A stretch of 64,000 bases of DNA from Brevibacterium sp. 'Marine' (GTDB lineage: Bacteria; Actinomycetota; Actinomycetes; Actinomycetales; Brevibacteriaceae). A program made the position numbers and the translations under genes. Numbering within the stretch: position 1 is the stretch's first letter; each line of letters begins with the position of its first letter. This document shows positions 46,754-55,222 of the stretch, in pieces. The stretch is from positions 1 to 64,000 of the forward strand of contig NZ_CP051626.1 of assembly GCF_012844365.1 (NCBI RefSeq), in the 5' to 3' direction. A model generated the notes under the pieces. It worked only from the letters and a program-made list of their open reading frames with translations, did not search any database and was not told the DNA's origin.

Positions 46754-48562
46754 CTACTCATTGCCATTGTTCCCGCCTGAGTTGCCACTGGCGTCCGAGC
46801 TGTTCGCGTTGCCCGACGACGTCGAATCGCTTCCGGACCCAGTGCCGGACGAGGACTCACTTCCCGAGGTGTCGGCGGAATCCCCGGAACTCGATGAGTC
46901 CGACTCGCCCGACGTCTCCGAGGAACCTTCGGAGCCCGAGTCGGTCGAGGTCTCGGAGTCCGAGGAAGAGCCCGAGTCCGAATTCGACTGGCTTCCCTCG
47001 GAATCGCTGCCGGAGTCCGATTCACTGCTGCTCGAGGAATCGGAGTCCGAGTTCGTCTCGGAGCCATTGCCCAGACCCGGATCGGAACCGGAATCCGAGG
47101 CCGGCTCCTGCGGCTCTTCGGCGGGACCGGCGGAGATGTAGAGGGTCACGGTGTCGCCTTCTTCGAAGGTGTATCCGTTGTCGCCCTCGCCGACATCGGC
47201 GACCGTTCCGGCGGTGCGCTCCGAGTTGATGTCGGTCGTCTCGACCTCGAGGCCTTGGTTCTCGAGGTTCTGCGTCGCCGAGGATTCCGTGAGTCCGATG
47301 TAATCGTTCGGATCGATCTCGATCGTCTTCGCCGCCTCCGACGTCGGTGCCGAGGTGGACGGTTCCGGTTCGGGTTCGGCATTGCCTCCGCCGAGGAAGA
47401 ACCACAGCAGGGAGCCGACGGCGATGAGGGCGATGATCGCAAGGATCCAGATGAGGACGCGGCCCTTGTTCGAGGGCTTGTCCTTCTCCAGATCCTGATT
47501 CTGCGGATCGTTGGGATCGATCTGTCCCGTATTCGCCGCAGCGGCTCCGGCACCGGCGGCTCCAGCGCCGACGATCCCGGCGGCGGCCCCGTTCGGGTAC
47601 ACCTGGGTCGCATCGTTCGAGGAGGTGACGGGCAGGGTCTTCGTCGTGGCTGCCGGCTCCGGGTTGTTGAAGACCTGGGTCAGGGCTTCGGACGCTGCGG
47701 CCCCGTGCCGCATCTGCGGGACGAGCTCCTCGGCTCCGGCGATGTCCCCGGCCGAAAGCGCCTCGGCGGCCTTGGCGACCTTGAAGGCATCGGAGGGTCG
47801 ACGTTCGGGCTTCTTCTCCAGCAGGCAGTCGACGAAGCGGCGCAGCGGTTCGGAGACCGTGTCCGGCAGCGGCGGGTGCTGCTGATTGACCTGGGCGATG
47901 GCGATGGCCACCTGCGAGTCTCCGGTGAAGGGACGCTGACCGGCCAGGGCCTCATAGGCGATGATGCCGAGTGCATAGAGGTCGGAACCGGGCCCCGACC
48001 CCTTGCCGGTGGCCTGTTCGGGAGCGAGGTACTGGGCGGTTCCCATGACCTGCCCGGTCTTCGTCAGCGGTGCCTGATCGGTGACCCGGGCGATGCCGAA
48101 GTCCGTGATCTTGACCCGGAAGTCCGGAGTCATGAGGATGTTGCCGGGCTTGATGTCACGGTGGATGACACCCACCTTGTGTGCGGCACCGAGGGCGGCA
48201 GCGGCCTGGGTGACGATGGAGAGCGTATCGGTCTCGGACAGGGGCGCGCTGCGTTCGATGATGGCCGACAGAGCCTCACCGGGCACGTATTCCATGACGA
48301 GATAGGGCGAACCCTGCTCGTCGCCGTAGTCGTAGACGCCGGCGATTCCCGGGTCGGAGACCCGACCCATGTTCTGGGCCTCGGCCCGGAACCGGGCGAG
48401 GAAGGTCGATTCGGAGAGGTACTCGTCCTTGAGGATCTTCGCCGCGACCTCACGGCCGAGCACGGAGTCCACACCCTTCCAGACCTCGCCCATGCCGCCG
48501 ACGGCGATGCGGGAGGTGAGTTTGTAACGGTTGCCCAACAGGGTGCCTTCGACGGGTCTCAT
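46754..48562 (-). CDS. pknA: Serine/threonine protein kinase PknA with one PASTA-like domain and a Ser/Asp-rich tail
   Basis: A 602-residue membrane kinase. Kinase domain about 13-275 (IAVGGMGEVWKG, Lys42, HRDIKPGNILM, DFGIA). A cytoplasmic linker and one membrane helix (about 368-390) follow. Outside, a single PASTA-like domain (about 412-479) is followed by an extreme low-complexity tail of about 120 residues made mostly of Ser, Asp, Glu and Gly, like the SD-repeat stalks of wall-anchored adhesins. The mycobacterial PknA lacks both. Its start overlaps the pbpA stop. Confidence 0.95.
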   Translation of the reverse strand: MRPVEGTLLGNRYKLTSRIAVGGMGEVWKGVDSVLGREVAAKILKDEYLSESTFLARFRAEAQNMGRVSDPGIAGVYDYGDEQGSPYLVMEYVPGEALSAIIERSAPLSETDTLSIVTQAAAALGAAHKVGVIHRDIKPGNILMTPDFRVKITDFGIARVTDQAPLTKTGQVMGTAQYLAPEQATGKGSGPGSDLYALGIIAYEALAGQRPFTGDSQVAIAIAQVNQQHPPLPDTVSEPLRRFVDCLLEKKPERRPSDAFKVAKAAEALSAGDIAGAEELVPQMRHGAAASEALTQVFNNPEPAATTKTLPVTSSNDATQVYPNGAAAGIVGAGAAGAGAAAANTGQIDPNDPQNQDLEKDKPSNKGRVLIWILAIIALIAVGSLLWFFLGGGNAEPEPEPSTSAPTSEAAKTIEIDPNDYIGLTESSATQNLENQGLEVETTDINSERTAGTVADVGEGDNGYTFEEGDTVTLYISAGPAEEPQEPASDSGSDPGLGNGSETNSDSDSSSSSESDSGSDSEGSQSNSDSGSSSDSETSTDSGSEGSSETSGESDSSSSGDSADTSGSESSSGTGSGSDSTSSGNANSSDASGNSGGNNGNE

Positions 48563-50028
48563 TTCTCGACCACCGCTTCCATCATGTTCTTCGCGATCGG
48601 CCCTGCGACCGTCGCACCATAAGCTTCATTGCCCGCGTTTCCGCCGTTCTCGACCACGACCGCGACCGCGACCTGAGGGTCGTCGGCCGGGGCGAAGGAG
48701 ATGAACCAGGCATGGGGTGCCGCGCCCTTGGCGTGCTGGGCGGTGCCGGTCTTCGCTGCGACCTTCGTATCGCCCATCTTCGCCACCGAAGCGGTGCCGT
48801 TCTCGACCACACCGGTCATCATGTCGGTGAGCTTGTCGGCGGTATCTCCGGATACGGGACGCGACATCTGGCTCGGGCGGGTCTCGGAGATCGGCTCGAG
48901 GGTGTTCGCATTGAGCACCCGGTCGACGAGCTGAGGCTTCATCATCTTTCCGCCGTTGGCGATTCCCGCGGTCATCATCGCCATCTGCATCGGAGTCGAC
49001 CTGACCTCGTACTGGCCGAGCGAGGACTGAGCCAGCTGCGGCGGATTGAGGTCGGACGGGAAGGAGGACGGGGTGACGCCCAGGGGGATCTCGAGGTCTT
49101 CGCCGAAGCCGAACTTCTCGGCCTGCTCCGCGATCGCGTCCTCCCCGAGGTCCATGCCCAGGGAGGCGAAGGAGGTGTTGCACGATTCGGCGAGCGAATC
49201 GGCCAGGGTCGGCTTCCCCCCGTTGCGGCAGGCACCGGGATGCGAGTTGCCGATCGTCGCCGTCGTCTGCGGCAGATCGAGCGTGGCAGGCCCGTTGAGC
49301 TGCGAATCGGGCTCGTAGTCGCCGGATTCCAGGGCGGCCGCCGCGACGAGGACCTTGAACGTCGATCCGGGCGGGTACAGGTTGCCGCCGATCGCACGGT
49401 TGTAGGCGGGCTTGCCGTCGGCGGCTTCGAGGTTCTTGAAGGCCTGGCTGGCTTCGGTCGAGTCATGGCTGGCCAGGGCGTTGGGGTCCCAGCCCGGGGT
49501 CGAGGCCATGGCCAGGATCTTCCCGGTCTTCGGGTCGAGTGCCACGGCGGCGCCGTTCTGGTTGCCCAGTCCGTCCCATGCCGCCTGCTGCACCTTCGGG
49601 TCGATCGTCAGCTCGACGGCGGCGCCGCGAGGCTGCTCACCGGTGAAGAAGCTGCCGACTTTGTCGTAGAACAGGGCGTCGGAATCGCCGGAGAGGTAGT
49701 CACCGGCGGCGCGTTCCATCCCCGAGGCCCCGGACACGACGGAGTAGTAGCCGGTCAGCGAGGCGTAGGCGCGCGGATCGAGGTTGTCCGAGCCGTATTT
49801 GCGCTGGTACTTGTACTTGTCGTCGACGGGCTCCGAATAGGCGATCGGTGTGCCGTCGACGAGGATCGGACCGCGATCACGGGCCAGCTGGTCGAGGATC
49901 CGCCGGTTGTTCAGCGGATTGTTGTTCAGCGAATCCGCGGTCACGTACTGCACCCAGCTCGTCGACCCGAACAGGAGCGCGAACATGACGAATCCGACGA
50001 CGGCGATATGCGTCAATGGCTTCTTCAT
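48559..50028 (-). CDS. pbpA: Class B penicillin-binding protein PbpA
   Basis: A 489-residue peptidoglycan transpeptidase anchored by an N-terminal helix (about 7-27). Active-site motifs: Ser222-x-x-Lys225 (PPGSTFK), Ser282-Cys-Asn (ESCNTS) and Lys426-Thr-Gly (AAKTGTAQ). It works with the SEDS glycosyltransferase RodA encoded directly upstream; the pair polymerises and crosslinks wall material. Overlaps rodA and pknA by four bases each. Confidence 0.96.
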   Translation of the reverse strand: MKKPLTHIAVVGFVMFALLFGSTSWVQYVTADSLNNNPLNNRRILDQLARDRGPILVDGTPIAYSEPVDDKYKYQRKYGSDNLDPRAYASLTGYYSVVSGASGMERAAGDYLSGDSDALFYDKVGSFFTGEQPRGAAVELTIDPKVQQAAWDGLGNQNGAAVALDPKTGKILAMASTPGWDPNALASHDSTEASQAFKNLEAADGKPAYNRAIGGNLYPPGSTFKVLVAAAALESGDYEPDSQLNGPATLDLPQTTATIGNSHPGACRNGGKPTLADSLAESCNTSFASLGMDLGEDAIAEQAEKFGFGEDLEIPLGVTPSSFPSDLNPPQLAQSSLGQYEVRSTPMQMAMMTAGIANGGKMMKPQLVDRVLNANTLEPISETRPSQMSRPVSGDTADKLTDMMTGVVENGTASVAKMGDTKVAAKTGTAQHAKGAAPHAWFISFAPADDPQVAVAVVVENGGNAGNEAYGATVAGPIAKNMMEAVVEK

Positions 50029-51620
50029 CGTTCACCTCCGGTGGGTCGTTGGTCGGTGGCATCGGAGTCGGTGGGTGCCTCACCGCGGGGCTGTGCGCCC
50101 GCGGACGGCAGGTTCGTCGTCGGAGCTTCGCCGTCGAACGCACGGTCATCTGCCGGCGGCAGGTTCGTCGTGGGGGCATCCTCGTCGACGGTGCGCGCCG
50201 AGGCGGCCGAGTCCTCGGCAGGGGCGCCCGCGGGAACGGGCTGCGGATCCTCGGTGATGGTGAGCACTCCGGTGTGGAATTCCTCCACGGGGCGCCGGGC
50301 ATTGTCCGAGATCCGCAGCAGCAGGGCGATGATCATCCAGTTCGCGATGAGCGAGGAACCGCCCTGAGCGAGGAACGGCGTGGTCAGACCCGTCAGCGGA
50401 ATGAGACGTGTGACGCCGCCGACGACGACGAAGACCTGCAGGGCGATCGTGAACGACAGGCCCGTGGCCAGCAGAGTGCCGAAGCCGTCGCGCAGCTGCT
50501 GAGCAGTGCGGATTCCGCGCTGGAAGATGAAGAGGTAGCACAGCAGAATGACGAAGAGGCCGGCCAGGCCGATCTCCTCACCGAAGCTGGCGTAGATGAA
50601 GTCGGATTCGGCGTAGGGGACCATATTCGGTCGGCCCTCACCGAAGCCGGTGCCGATGAGTCCGCCGTTGGACATGCCGAACAGACCCTGCACGAGCTGG
50701 TAGGAACCACCGGGAGTCTTGTTGTACTCCTCGGGAGTCAGCGCATTGAGCCACCCGGACACACGCTGGTCCACATGGGAGAAGAGGAACGTCGCCGCTA
50801 CCGCACCGGCGGAGAAGAATCCGAGGCCGAGGATGATCCACGAGACCTTCGAGGTGGCCACATAGAGCATGGCGACGAAGAGGCCGAAGAAGAGCAGCGA
50901 GGTGCCGAGGTCGCGTTCGAAGACGAGCACGCCGACGCTGGCGACCCAGGCGACGACGATGGGTCCGAAGTCGCGCAGACGGGGGAAGCGGATGCCGAGG
51001 ATCTTCGGTCCCGCGGCGACGAGTTGGTCCTTGTAGGTGACGAGGTAGCCGGCGAAGAAGATGGCCAGCAGGATCTTCGCGATCTCACCGGGCTGGAAGG
51101 ACAGGGGGCCGACGCCGATCCAGATGCGGGCGCCGTTGATGGTCTTGCCGATGCCCGGGATGAGCGGAAGCACGAGGAAGACCAGGGCGGCGAAGCCCGA
51201 GACATAGGTGTAGCGGCGCAGCCAGCGGTGGTCGCGGACGACGAAGATCACGGCGATGGCCAGGCCCACGCCGAGTGTCATCCACACCAGCTGGGTCATC
51301 GCCGAACCGAGGTATTCGTCGCGGCCGAGGTCGACGCGGTAGATCATGGCCAGGCCGAGGCCGTTGAGCAGCACCGCGATCGGCACGAGCACGGGATCGG
51401 CGTATTTCGCCTTGATCCACACGATGATGTGGAGGATGACGCCGAGTGCGGCCAGCCATGCGGCATAGCCGTAGACATTGGCCGGGATGGTGTCTTCGAC
51501 ACCGAGGCCGACGAGAGCGTAGGCACTGGTGGCGACGGCGATTGCCAGGATCAGGAGACCGAGCTCGGCCAGCCGGTAGGTTCTGGGGCGCGCGGTCTGC
51601 GAGGGAGCCTGGTTCATCAC
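50025..51620 (-). CDS. rodA: SEDS-family peptidoglycan glycosyltransferase RodA (FtsW/RodA)
   Basis: A 531-residue polytopic membrane protein of the SEDS family with about 12 helices. Typical blocks are GARIWIGVGPLSFQPGEIAKI and FGMSNGGLIGTGFGEGRPNMVPYAESDFIYASFGEE, which holds the catalytic-type loop. The C-terminal cytoplasmic tail of about 80 residues contains two APTTNLP repeats and is likely disordered, a plausible phosphorylation target of the nearby kinases (inference). Overlaps pstP and pbpA by four bases each. Confidence 0.96.
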   Translation of the reverse strand: MMNQAPSQTARPRTYRLAELGLLILAIAVATSAYALVGLGVEDTIPANVYGYAAWLAALGVILHIIVWIKAKYADPVLVPIAVLLNGLGLAMIYRVDLGRDEYLGSAMTQLVWMTLGVGLAIAVIFVVRDHRWLRRYTYVSGFAALVFLVLPLIPGIGKTINGARIWIGVGPLSFQPGEIAKILLAIFFAGYLVTYKDQLVAAGPKILGIRFPRLRDFGPIVVAWVASVGVLVFERDLGTSLLFFGLFVAMLYVATSKVSWIILGLGFFSAGAVAATFLFSHVDQRVSGWLNALTPEEYNKTPGGSYQLVQGLFGMSNGGLIGTGFGEGRPNMVPYAESDFIYASFGEEIGLAGLFVILLCYLFIFQRGIRTAQQLRDGFGTLLATGLSFTIALQVFVVVGGVTRLIPLTGLTTPFLAQGGSSLIANWMIIALLLRISDNARRPVEEFHTGVLTITEDPQPVPAGAPAEDSAASARTVDEDAPTTNLPPADDRAFDGEAPTTNLPSAGAQPRGEAPTDSDATDQRPTGGER

Positions 51621-53041
51621 TGCGACTCCCGGGTGATGGCGTCACTGGGATCAGCGGACTTCGAATCCGGAGGTGAGGGGGCCGGGTCGCTCGGACTCGT
51701 CGAGTCCTCGACATCGCCGGACATGCCGGAGGAGCGATCGGATTCCTTGCGCAGATTGTCGATGATGCGATCGGCCTCATCGCGTGAACCGGCGGGAATC
51801 GATCCGCGCAGACGGTCCTGGGAGTAGCTGTTGAGGCTGCCGACCTCGATGTCCGTGGTGTCGACGAGGCGACTGAGCTCGATGGGCCCGAGCGTCGTGT
51901 CGAGGCCGCGGTAGAGGGAGACCTTGCCGTCGTCATCGGCGACATAGTACTGGTGGCTGACGTAGTTGTACGCGAAGAATCCGCCGACGGCCAGCGCGAC
52001 GATCACGATGGCGGTGATGATCCATCCGAGGTAGGACCTTTTCTCGACCTCATCGTCGAGGTCGGCCTCCTCGTCTGCAGCGGTGTTCGTCCGCAGCTGC
52101 TGAGTAGTGCCGTCGCGAGCTTCGACGTCCTCGCCGTCCACGGTCTGGATCGGTGCGGTGTCGGCGGACACGTCGTCGTCGGCGAAGGTCTCATGGGCTT
52201 CGGTGTCCACGGCCGCCTCGGCGTCGGGGTTCGCACCGATCGCGGCGTAGCGGGGGTTGAGGTGGACGGAGCCGACGGACACGCCTGCGGTGGTCTCGAC
52301 CTCGCCCTCGAGGACATCGCCGACGACGACGGTGACGTTGTCGGCTCCGCCACCGGCCAGGGCCAGGTCGATGAGCTGTCGGCAGGCCTCGTCGGGGTCG
52401 GAGACCTCTTTGAGCACGCGAGTGATGTCGTCGATGTCGGCGAAGCCGGTCAGACCGTCCGAGCACAGCATCCAGCGGTCGCCGACCTGGGCCTCGCGCA
52501 GGGACAGGTCGAGATCGGGGGAGGCCCCGACGTCGCCGAGGACCTTCATCACGACCGAACGCTGCGGGTGGGTCTCGGCCTCCTCGGCGGTGATCCGGCC
52601 CTCGTCGACGAGCATCTGCACGAACGTGTGGTCGTGGGTGATCGGCTGGAGCTTGTCGTCGCGCAGCACATAGCCGCGAGAGTCCCCGATATGAGCGAGA
52701 GCGAAGCGGTTGCCGGGGGCACGCAGAACGGCGGTGACGGTGGTGCCCATTCCGGCGAGTTCGGGCTGCTCGCCGACGCCGCGGCAGATGCGGTCGTTGG
52801 CTTCGAGGATCGAGGTGCGCAGGAGTTCGAGGGCGTCCTCGCCGCCGGGCTCGTGATCGAGTTCGGCCAGACGGGAGACGGTGATCGCCGAGGCGACATC
52901 TCCGCCGGCGTGACCGCCCATTCCGTCGGCGATGAGCAGGAAATTGGGTCCTGCGTAGCCGGAGTCCTGGTTGTTCTTACGCACCAGCCCGGTGTGAGAC
53001 CGGGCTGCCGAACGGAGAGTGATGGTACCGCCGGTCGTCAC
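51617..53041 (-). CDS. pstP: PP2C-type serine/threonine phosphatase PstP
   Basis: A 474-residue membrane phosphatase that reverses PknA/PknB phosphorylation. The PP2C domain (about 5-240) shows SHTGLVRKNNQDSG, IADGMGGHAGGDVAS, IGDSRGYVLRD, LCSDGLTGFAD and GGADNVTVVVGD, giving the metal-binding aspartates. A long acidic linker leads to one membrane helix (about 338-362, WIITAIVIVALAVGGFFAY), then an extracellular domain of about 110 residues ending in a Ser/Pro-rich tail. Start overlaps the fhaB stop. Confidence 0.95.
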   Translation of the reverse strand: MTTGGTITLRSAARSHTGLVRKNNQDSGYAGPNFLLIADGMGGHAGGDVASAITVSRLAELDHEPGGEDALELLRTSILEANDRICRGVGEQPELAGMGTTVTAVLRAPGNRFALAHIGDSRGYVLRDDKLQPITHDHTFVQMLVDEGRITAEEAETHPQRSVVMKVLGDVGASPDLDLSLREAQVGDRWMLCSDGLTGFADIDDITRVLKEVSDPDEACRQLIDLALAGGGADNVTVVVGDVLEGEVETTAGVSVGSVHLNPRYAAIGANPDAEAAVDTEAHETFADDDVSADTAPIQTVDGEDVEARDGTTQQLRTNTAADEEADLDDEVEKRSYLGWIITAIVIVALAVGGFFAYNYVSHQYYVADDDGKVSLYRGLDTTLGPIELSRLVDTTDIEVGSLNSYSQDRLRGSIPAGSRDEADRIIDNLRKESDRSSGMSGDVEDSTSPSDPAPSPPDSKSADPSDAITRESQ

Positions 53042-53547
53042 GATTGGGTCTCCAGGGTCGTATGTCCGATGGTGATCCGGGTGCCGATGGCCAGCTGGAT
53101 GGGTCCGGTCATGCGTGAGCCGTCGACGATGGTGCCGTTCGTCGATCCGAGGTCTTCGAGCATCCAGGCCCCGTTCTTCGCCGAGATCCGCGCATGATGG
53201 CTGGAAGCGAAGTCGTCATTGATGATGATCGTGTTGTCGGGAGCCCGCCCGAAGGTCACAGGCGCCCCCGAGAGCATCAGCGTCTGCCCGGCCAAGGGGC
53301 CGTCGGTGATGCGGATGGTGCCCGGATGGGCGTGGGCGACCGGAGCGGCCGCCGGACGAGGTGCGGGAGCCGGACGGGACGGTGGCGGCGGGGCGGACTT
53401 GGAGCCGCCTCGGCGAGATTTCCGTCCGGCGCGGGCCTTCCGCGGGCCGAAGATGTCGCGACGGAGGACTCCGGCGACTCCGAGGACGAAGAGCCAGAGG
53501 ATGATGAAGAATGCCAACCGGAAGACGGTGACGGTGAATTCGCTCAC
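53038..53547 (-). CDS. fhaB: FHA-domain protein FhaB (FipA type)
   Basis: A 169-residue protein with an N-terminal membrane helix (about 8-28), a basic Pro/Ala-rich linker (RKARAGRKSRRGG...), and a C-terminal FHA domain (about 95-165) with GRAPDNTIIINDDFASSHHARI and LGSTNGTIVDG, the phosphothreonine-binding motifs. It is a docking partner of PknA/PknB signalling and division proteins. Four-base overlaps with fhaA and pstP. Confidence 0.94.
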   Translation of the reverse strand: MSEFTVTVFRLAFFIILWLFVLGVAGVLRRDIFGPRKARAGRKSRRGGSKSAPPPPSRPAPAPRPAAAPVAHAHPGTIRITDGPLAGQTLMLSGAPVTFGRAPDNTIIINDDFASSHHARISAKNGAWMLEDLGSTNGTIVDGSRMTGPIQLAIGTRITIGHTTLETQS

Positions 53548-54410
53548 TGGGCGTCCCGCTCGTTGTAGTGGACCTCGGCCTCGCCGGCGAGGAGGACATC
53601 GCCGTCGGACAGGGTCGCCGATGTCAGTTTGCGTCCGTGCAGCAGTGTGCCGTTCGTCGAACCGAGGTCGTTGGCCACGGCACGGTCACCCTCGACGACG
53701 ATCTCGAAGTGACGGCGCGAGACGCCGGGATCGTCGATGACGAAGTCCGAGCTCGACGAGGAACGGCCGAAGGTGTTCGTGCCCTGGCGCAGCATCTGCG
53801 TGCGACCGTCGATGGTCACGCTGGCTTCGATGCTGCGAGCGGGGGCCGGTGCCGGTGCGGGACGGGCGCCAGAGTTCTGCCGGGGTGCCGCGGCCGGGGT
53901 CGAACGGGCGGGTTCCGGGGAGCGGCGCGGGGTCACGGGCCGAGACCCGGAGTTCGGGGACTCGCCGACGATCGGATTCGCCCGCGAGATCGGGTCGTAG
54001 CCGCCGCGGTTGGCCGGCTGAGCGGCAGGAGAGCCGTCGGGACGCTGGGTCGAGGACACGACGCGGTACATTCCCGTGTCGAGGTCGTCGGCGAGAGCGA
54101 ATTCGACGGAGACGGGACCGACGAAGCTGTAGGCCTGTTCGACGGCGTGATCGCCGACGACCTGGCGCAGATCGGAGCGCAGCTCGGACTCGAGGCCGGA
54201 GAGCCGGTCGTGGTCGGTCTGCGAGAGCTCGATGACGTAGTGGTTGGCGGTCAGGGTGCGACCGCGGGAGACCACAGCGGCCTTGTTGTCGGCCTCACGG
54301 CGCAGGGCTCCGGCGAGCTCGACGGGTTCGACCTGGGATCGGAAAGCCTTCGCGAAGGCGCCGTTGACGACGTTCTCCAGCCCCTTCTCGAAGCGATCGA
54401 GTAACCCCAT
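53544..54410 (-). CDS. fhaA: DUF3662 and FHA-domain protein FhaA
   Basis: A 288-residue cytoplasmic protein starting MGLLDRFEKGLENVVNGAFAKAFRSQVEPVELA, the N-terminal DUF3662 domain (about 1-120). A Pro/Ala/Ser-rich linker leads to the C-terminal FHA domain (about 200-285) with FGRSSSSSDFVIDDPGVSRRHFEI and LGSTNGTLLHG. In mycobacteria FhaA is a PknB substrate that controls MurJ-linked wall synthesis. GAGGAGGTG precedes the ATG. First gene of the operon; a -10-like TAGGAT lies at 54522-54527 (minus) without a good -35. Confidence 0.95.
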   Translation of the reverse strand: MGLLDRFEKGLENVVNGAFAKAFRSQVEPVELAGALRREADNKAAVVSRGRTLTANHYVIELSQTDHDRLSGLESELRSDLRQVVGDHAVEQAYSFVGPVSVEFALADDLDTGMYRVVSSTQRPDGSPAAQPANRGGYDPISRANPIVGESPNSGSRPVTPRRSPEPARSTPAAAPRQNSGARPAPAPAPARSIEASVTIDGRTQMLRQGTNTFGRSSSSSDFVIDDPGVSRRHFEIVVEGDRAVANDLGSTNGTLLHGRKLTSATLSDGDVLLAGEAEVHYNERDAQ

Positions 54411-54864
54411 GGCACCTCCTCATCAGGTGTTGCCGTTGCCGGACGAACTCTTCGCCAAGCGTCTCCGAGTGCTCTGACCAGGTGGTCCTGATCACGTGCA
54501 CTCTGGGCACATCAACACCCAATCCTAACGCGGTGAGGCTCTCAACTCACGTCACGCGTGTTCGCAGGGCGAAGCTGTGCCGGGATTCCCTGCGCGCGTC
54601 CAGGGAAGATCGAGGGAGTGCACGCGGTGCAGGTGGGCCCGTGTGCGGGGCGAGGGTGGGCGGCCGCGTGGGGTGAGCACGGGCCGAGCGGGTGCGGCCG
54701 TGTGTGGCGAGGGCGGGCGCTGGGAAGGCTGAGGACGTGGGACTGCGAGGGGCGAGGGCGTAAGGTCGCACGGGGCGAAAATGTGAAGGTGGACACGTTT
54801 GGGCGGTTTCGGCTTCCTCGGTTTTCGGTTTCGCCGTCTCCGATGCTAGAGTTTTACCTTGTTC
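54411..54864. other. Gene-free stretch with strong G/C strand asymmetry
   Basis: This 454-base stretch between fhaA and tRNA-Leu holds no convincing gene. Its fhaA-proximal part should carry the fha-pkn operon promoter, read leftward. From about 54600 to 54790 the plus strand is strikingly G-rich with many GGG/GGGG runs and few C runs. A tRNA promoter candidate (TAGAGT at 54847-54852) lies at the right end. Confidence 0.6.
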
Positions 54865-54948
<84 letters not shown>

Positions 54949-54959
54949 CAGCGAATGAC

Positions 54960-55001
54960 AAGCCCCTCACCGAGTCCCGACAGGGTCAGGGTGAGGGGCT
55001 T
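54960..55001 (+). terminator. Terminator of tRNA-Leu
   Basis: A perfect 12-bp stem (54960-54971 with 54990-55001) and an 18-base loop, 11 bases after the tRNA, followed by TCGTCGT. Confidence 0.7.
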
Positions 55002-55053
55002 CGTCGTGCCTGCGGTCGGTTGAAGAGGGGTTCGGCGGCCGTCGAACGCGAAA

Positions 55054-55115
55054 TGGTACAGGTTTCTTCGAACGGCTCAGGGAACAAAGCGAGCCCTTCG
55101 AAGGAACCTGTACCA
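55054..55115. repeat. Long inverted repeat B1 between tRNA-Leu and mvaS
   Basis: Arms 55054-55078 and 55091-55115 (two mismatches) and a 12-base loop. It lies 6 bases from a second, unrelated palindrome. Convergent context suits a bidirectional terminator. Confidence 0.85.
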
Positions 55116-55121
55116 AAACTT

Positions 55122-55193
55122 GCGAAAGGCCCAGTTTGAGTTGAGCAGCCCTGTTTCAAACATGGGCTGTTCAACTCAAACTGGGCCTTACGC
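55122..55193. repeat. Long inverted repeat B2 between tRNA-Leu and mvaS
   Basis: Main arms 55126-55151 and 55164-55189 (one G-U type mismatch), extended by GCG/CGC at 55122-55124 and 55191-55193, around a 12-base loop. It starts about 30 bases past the mvaS stop on the minus strand and probably terminates the mevalonate operon. Confidence 0.85.
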
Positions 55194-55222
55194 AATGCGT
55201 GGGGCGTCGGTGAGGTCGGGAG

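Noticed and set aside
44657..54410. Frameshift or missing gene in the kinase operon at the 116-base pknA-pknB gap
   Set aside because: Both proteins are full length with intact motifs and pknB has its own ribosome site; the gap contains no coding signal.
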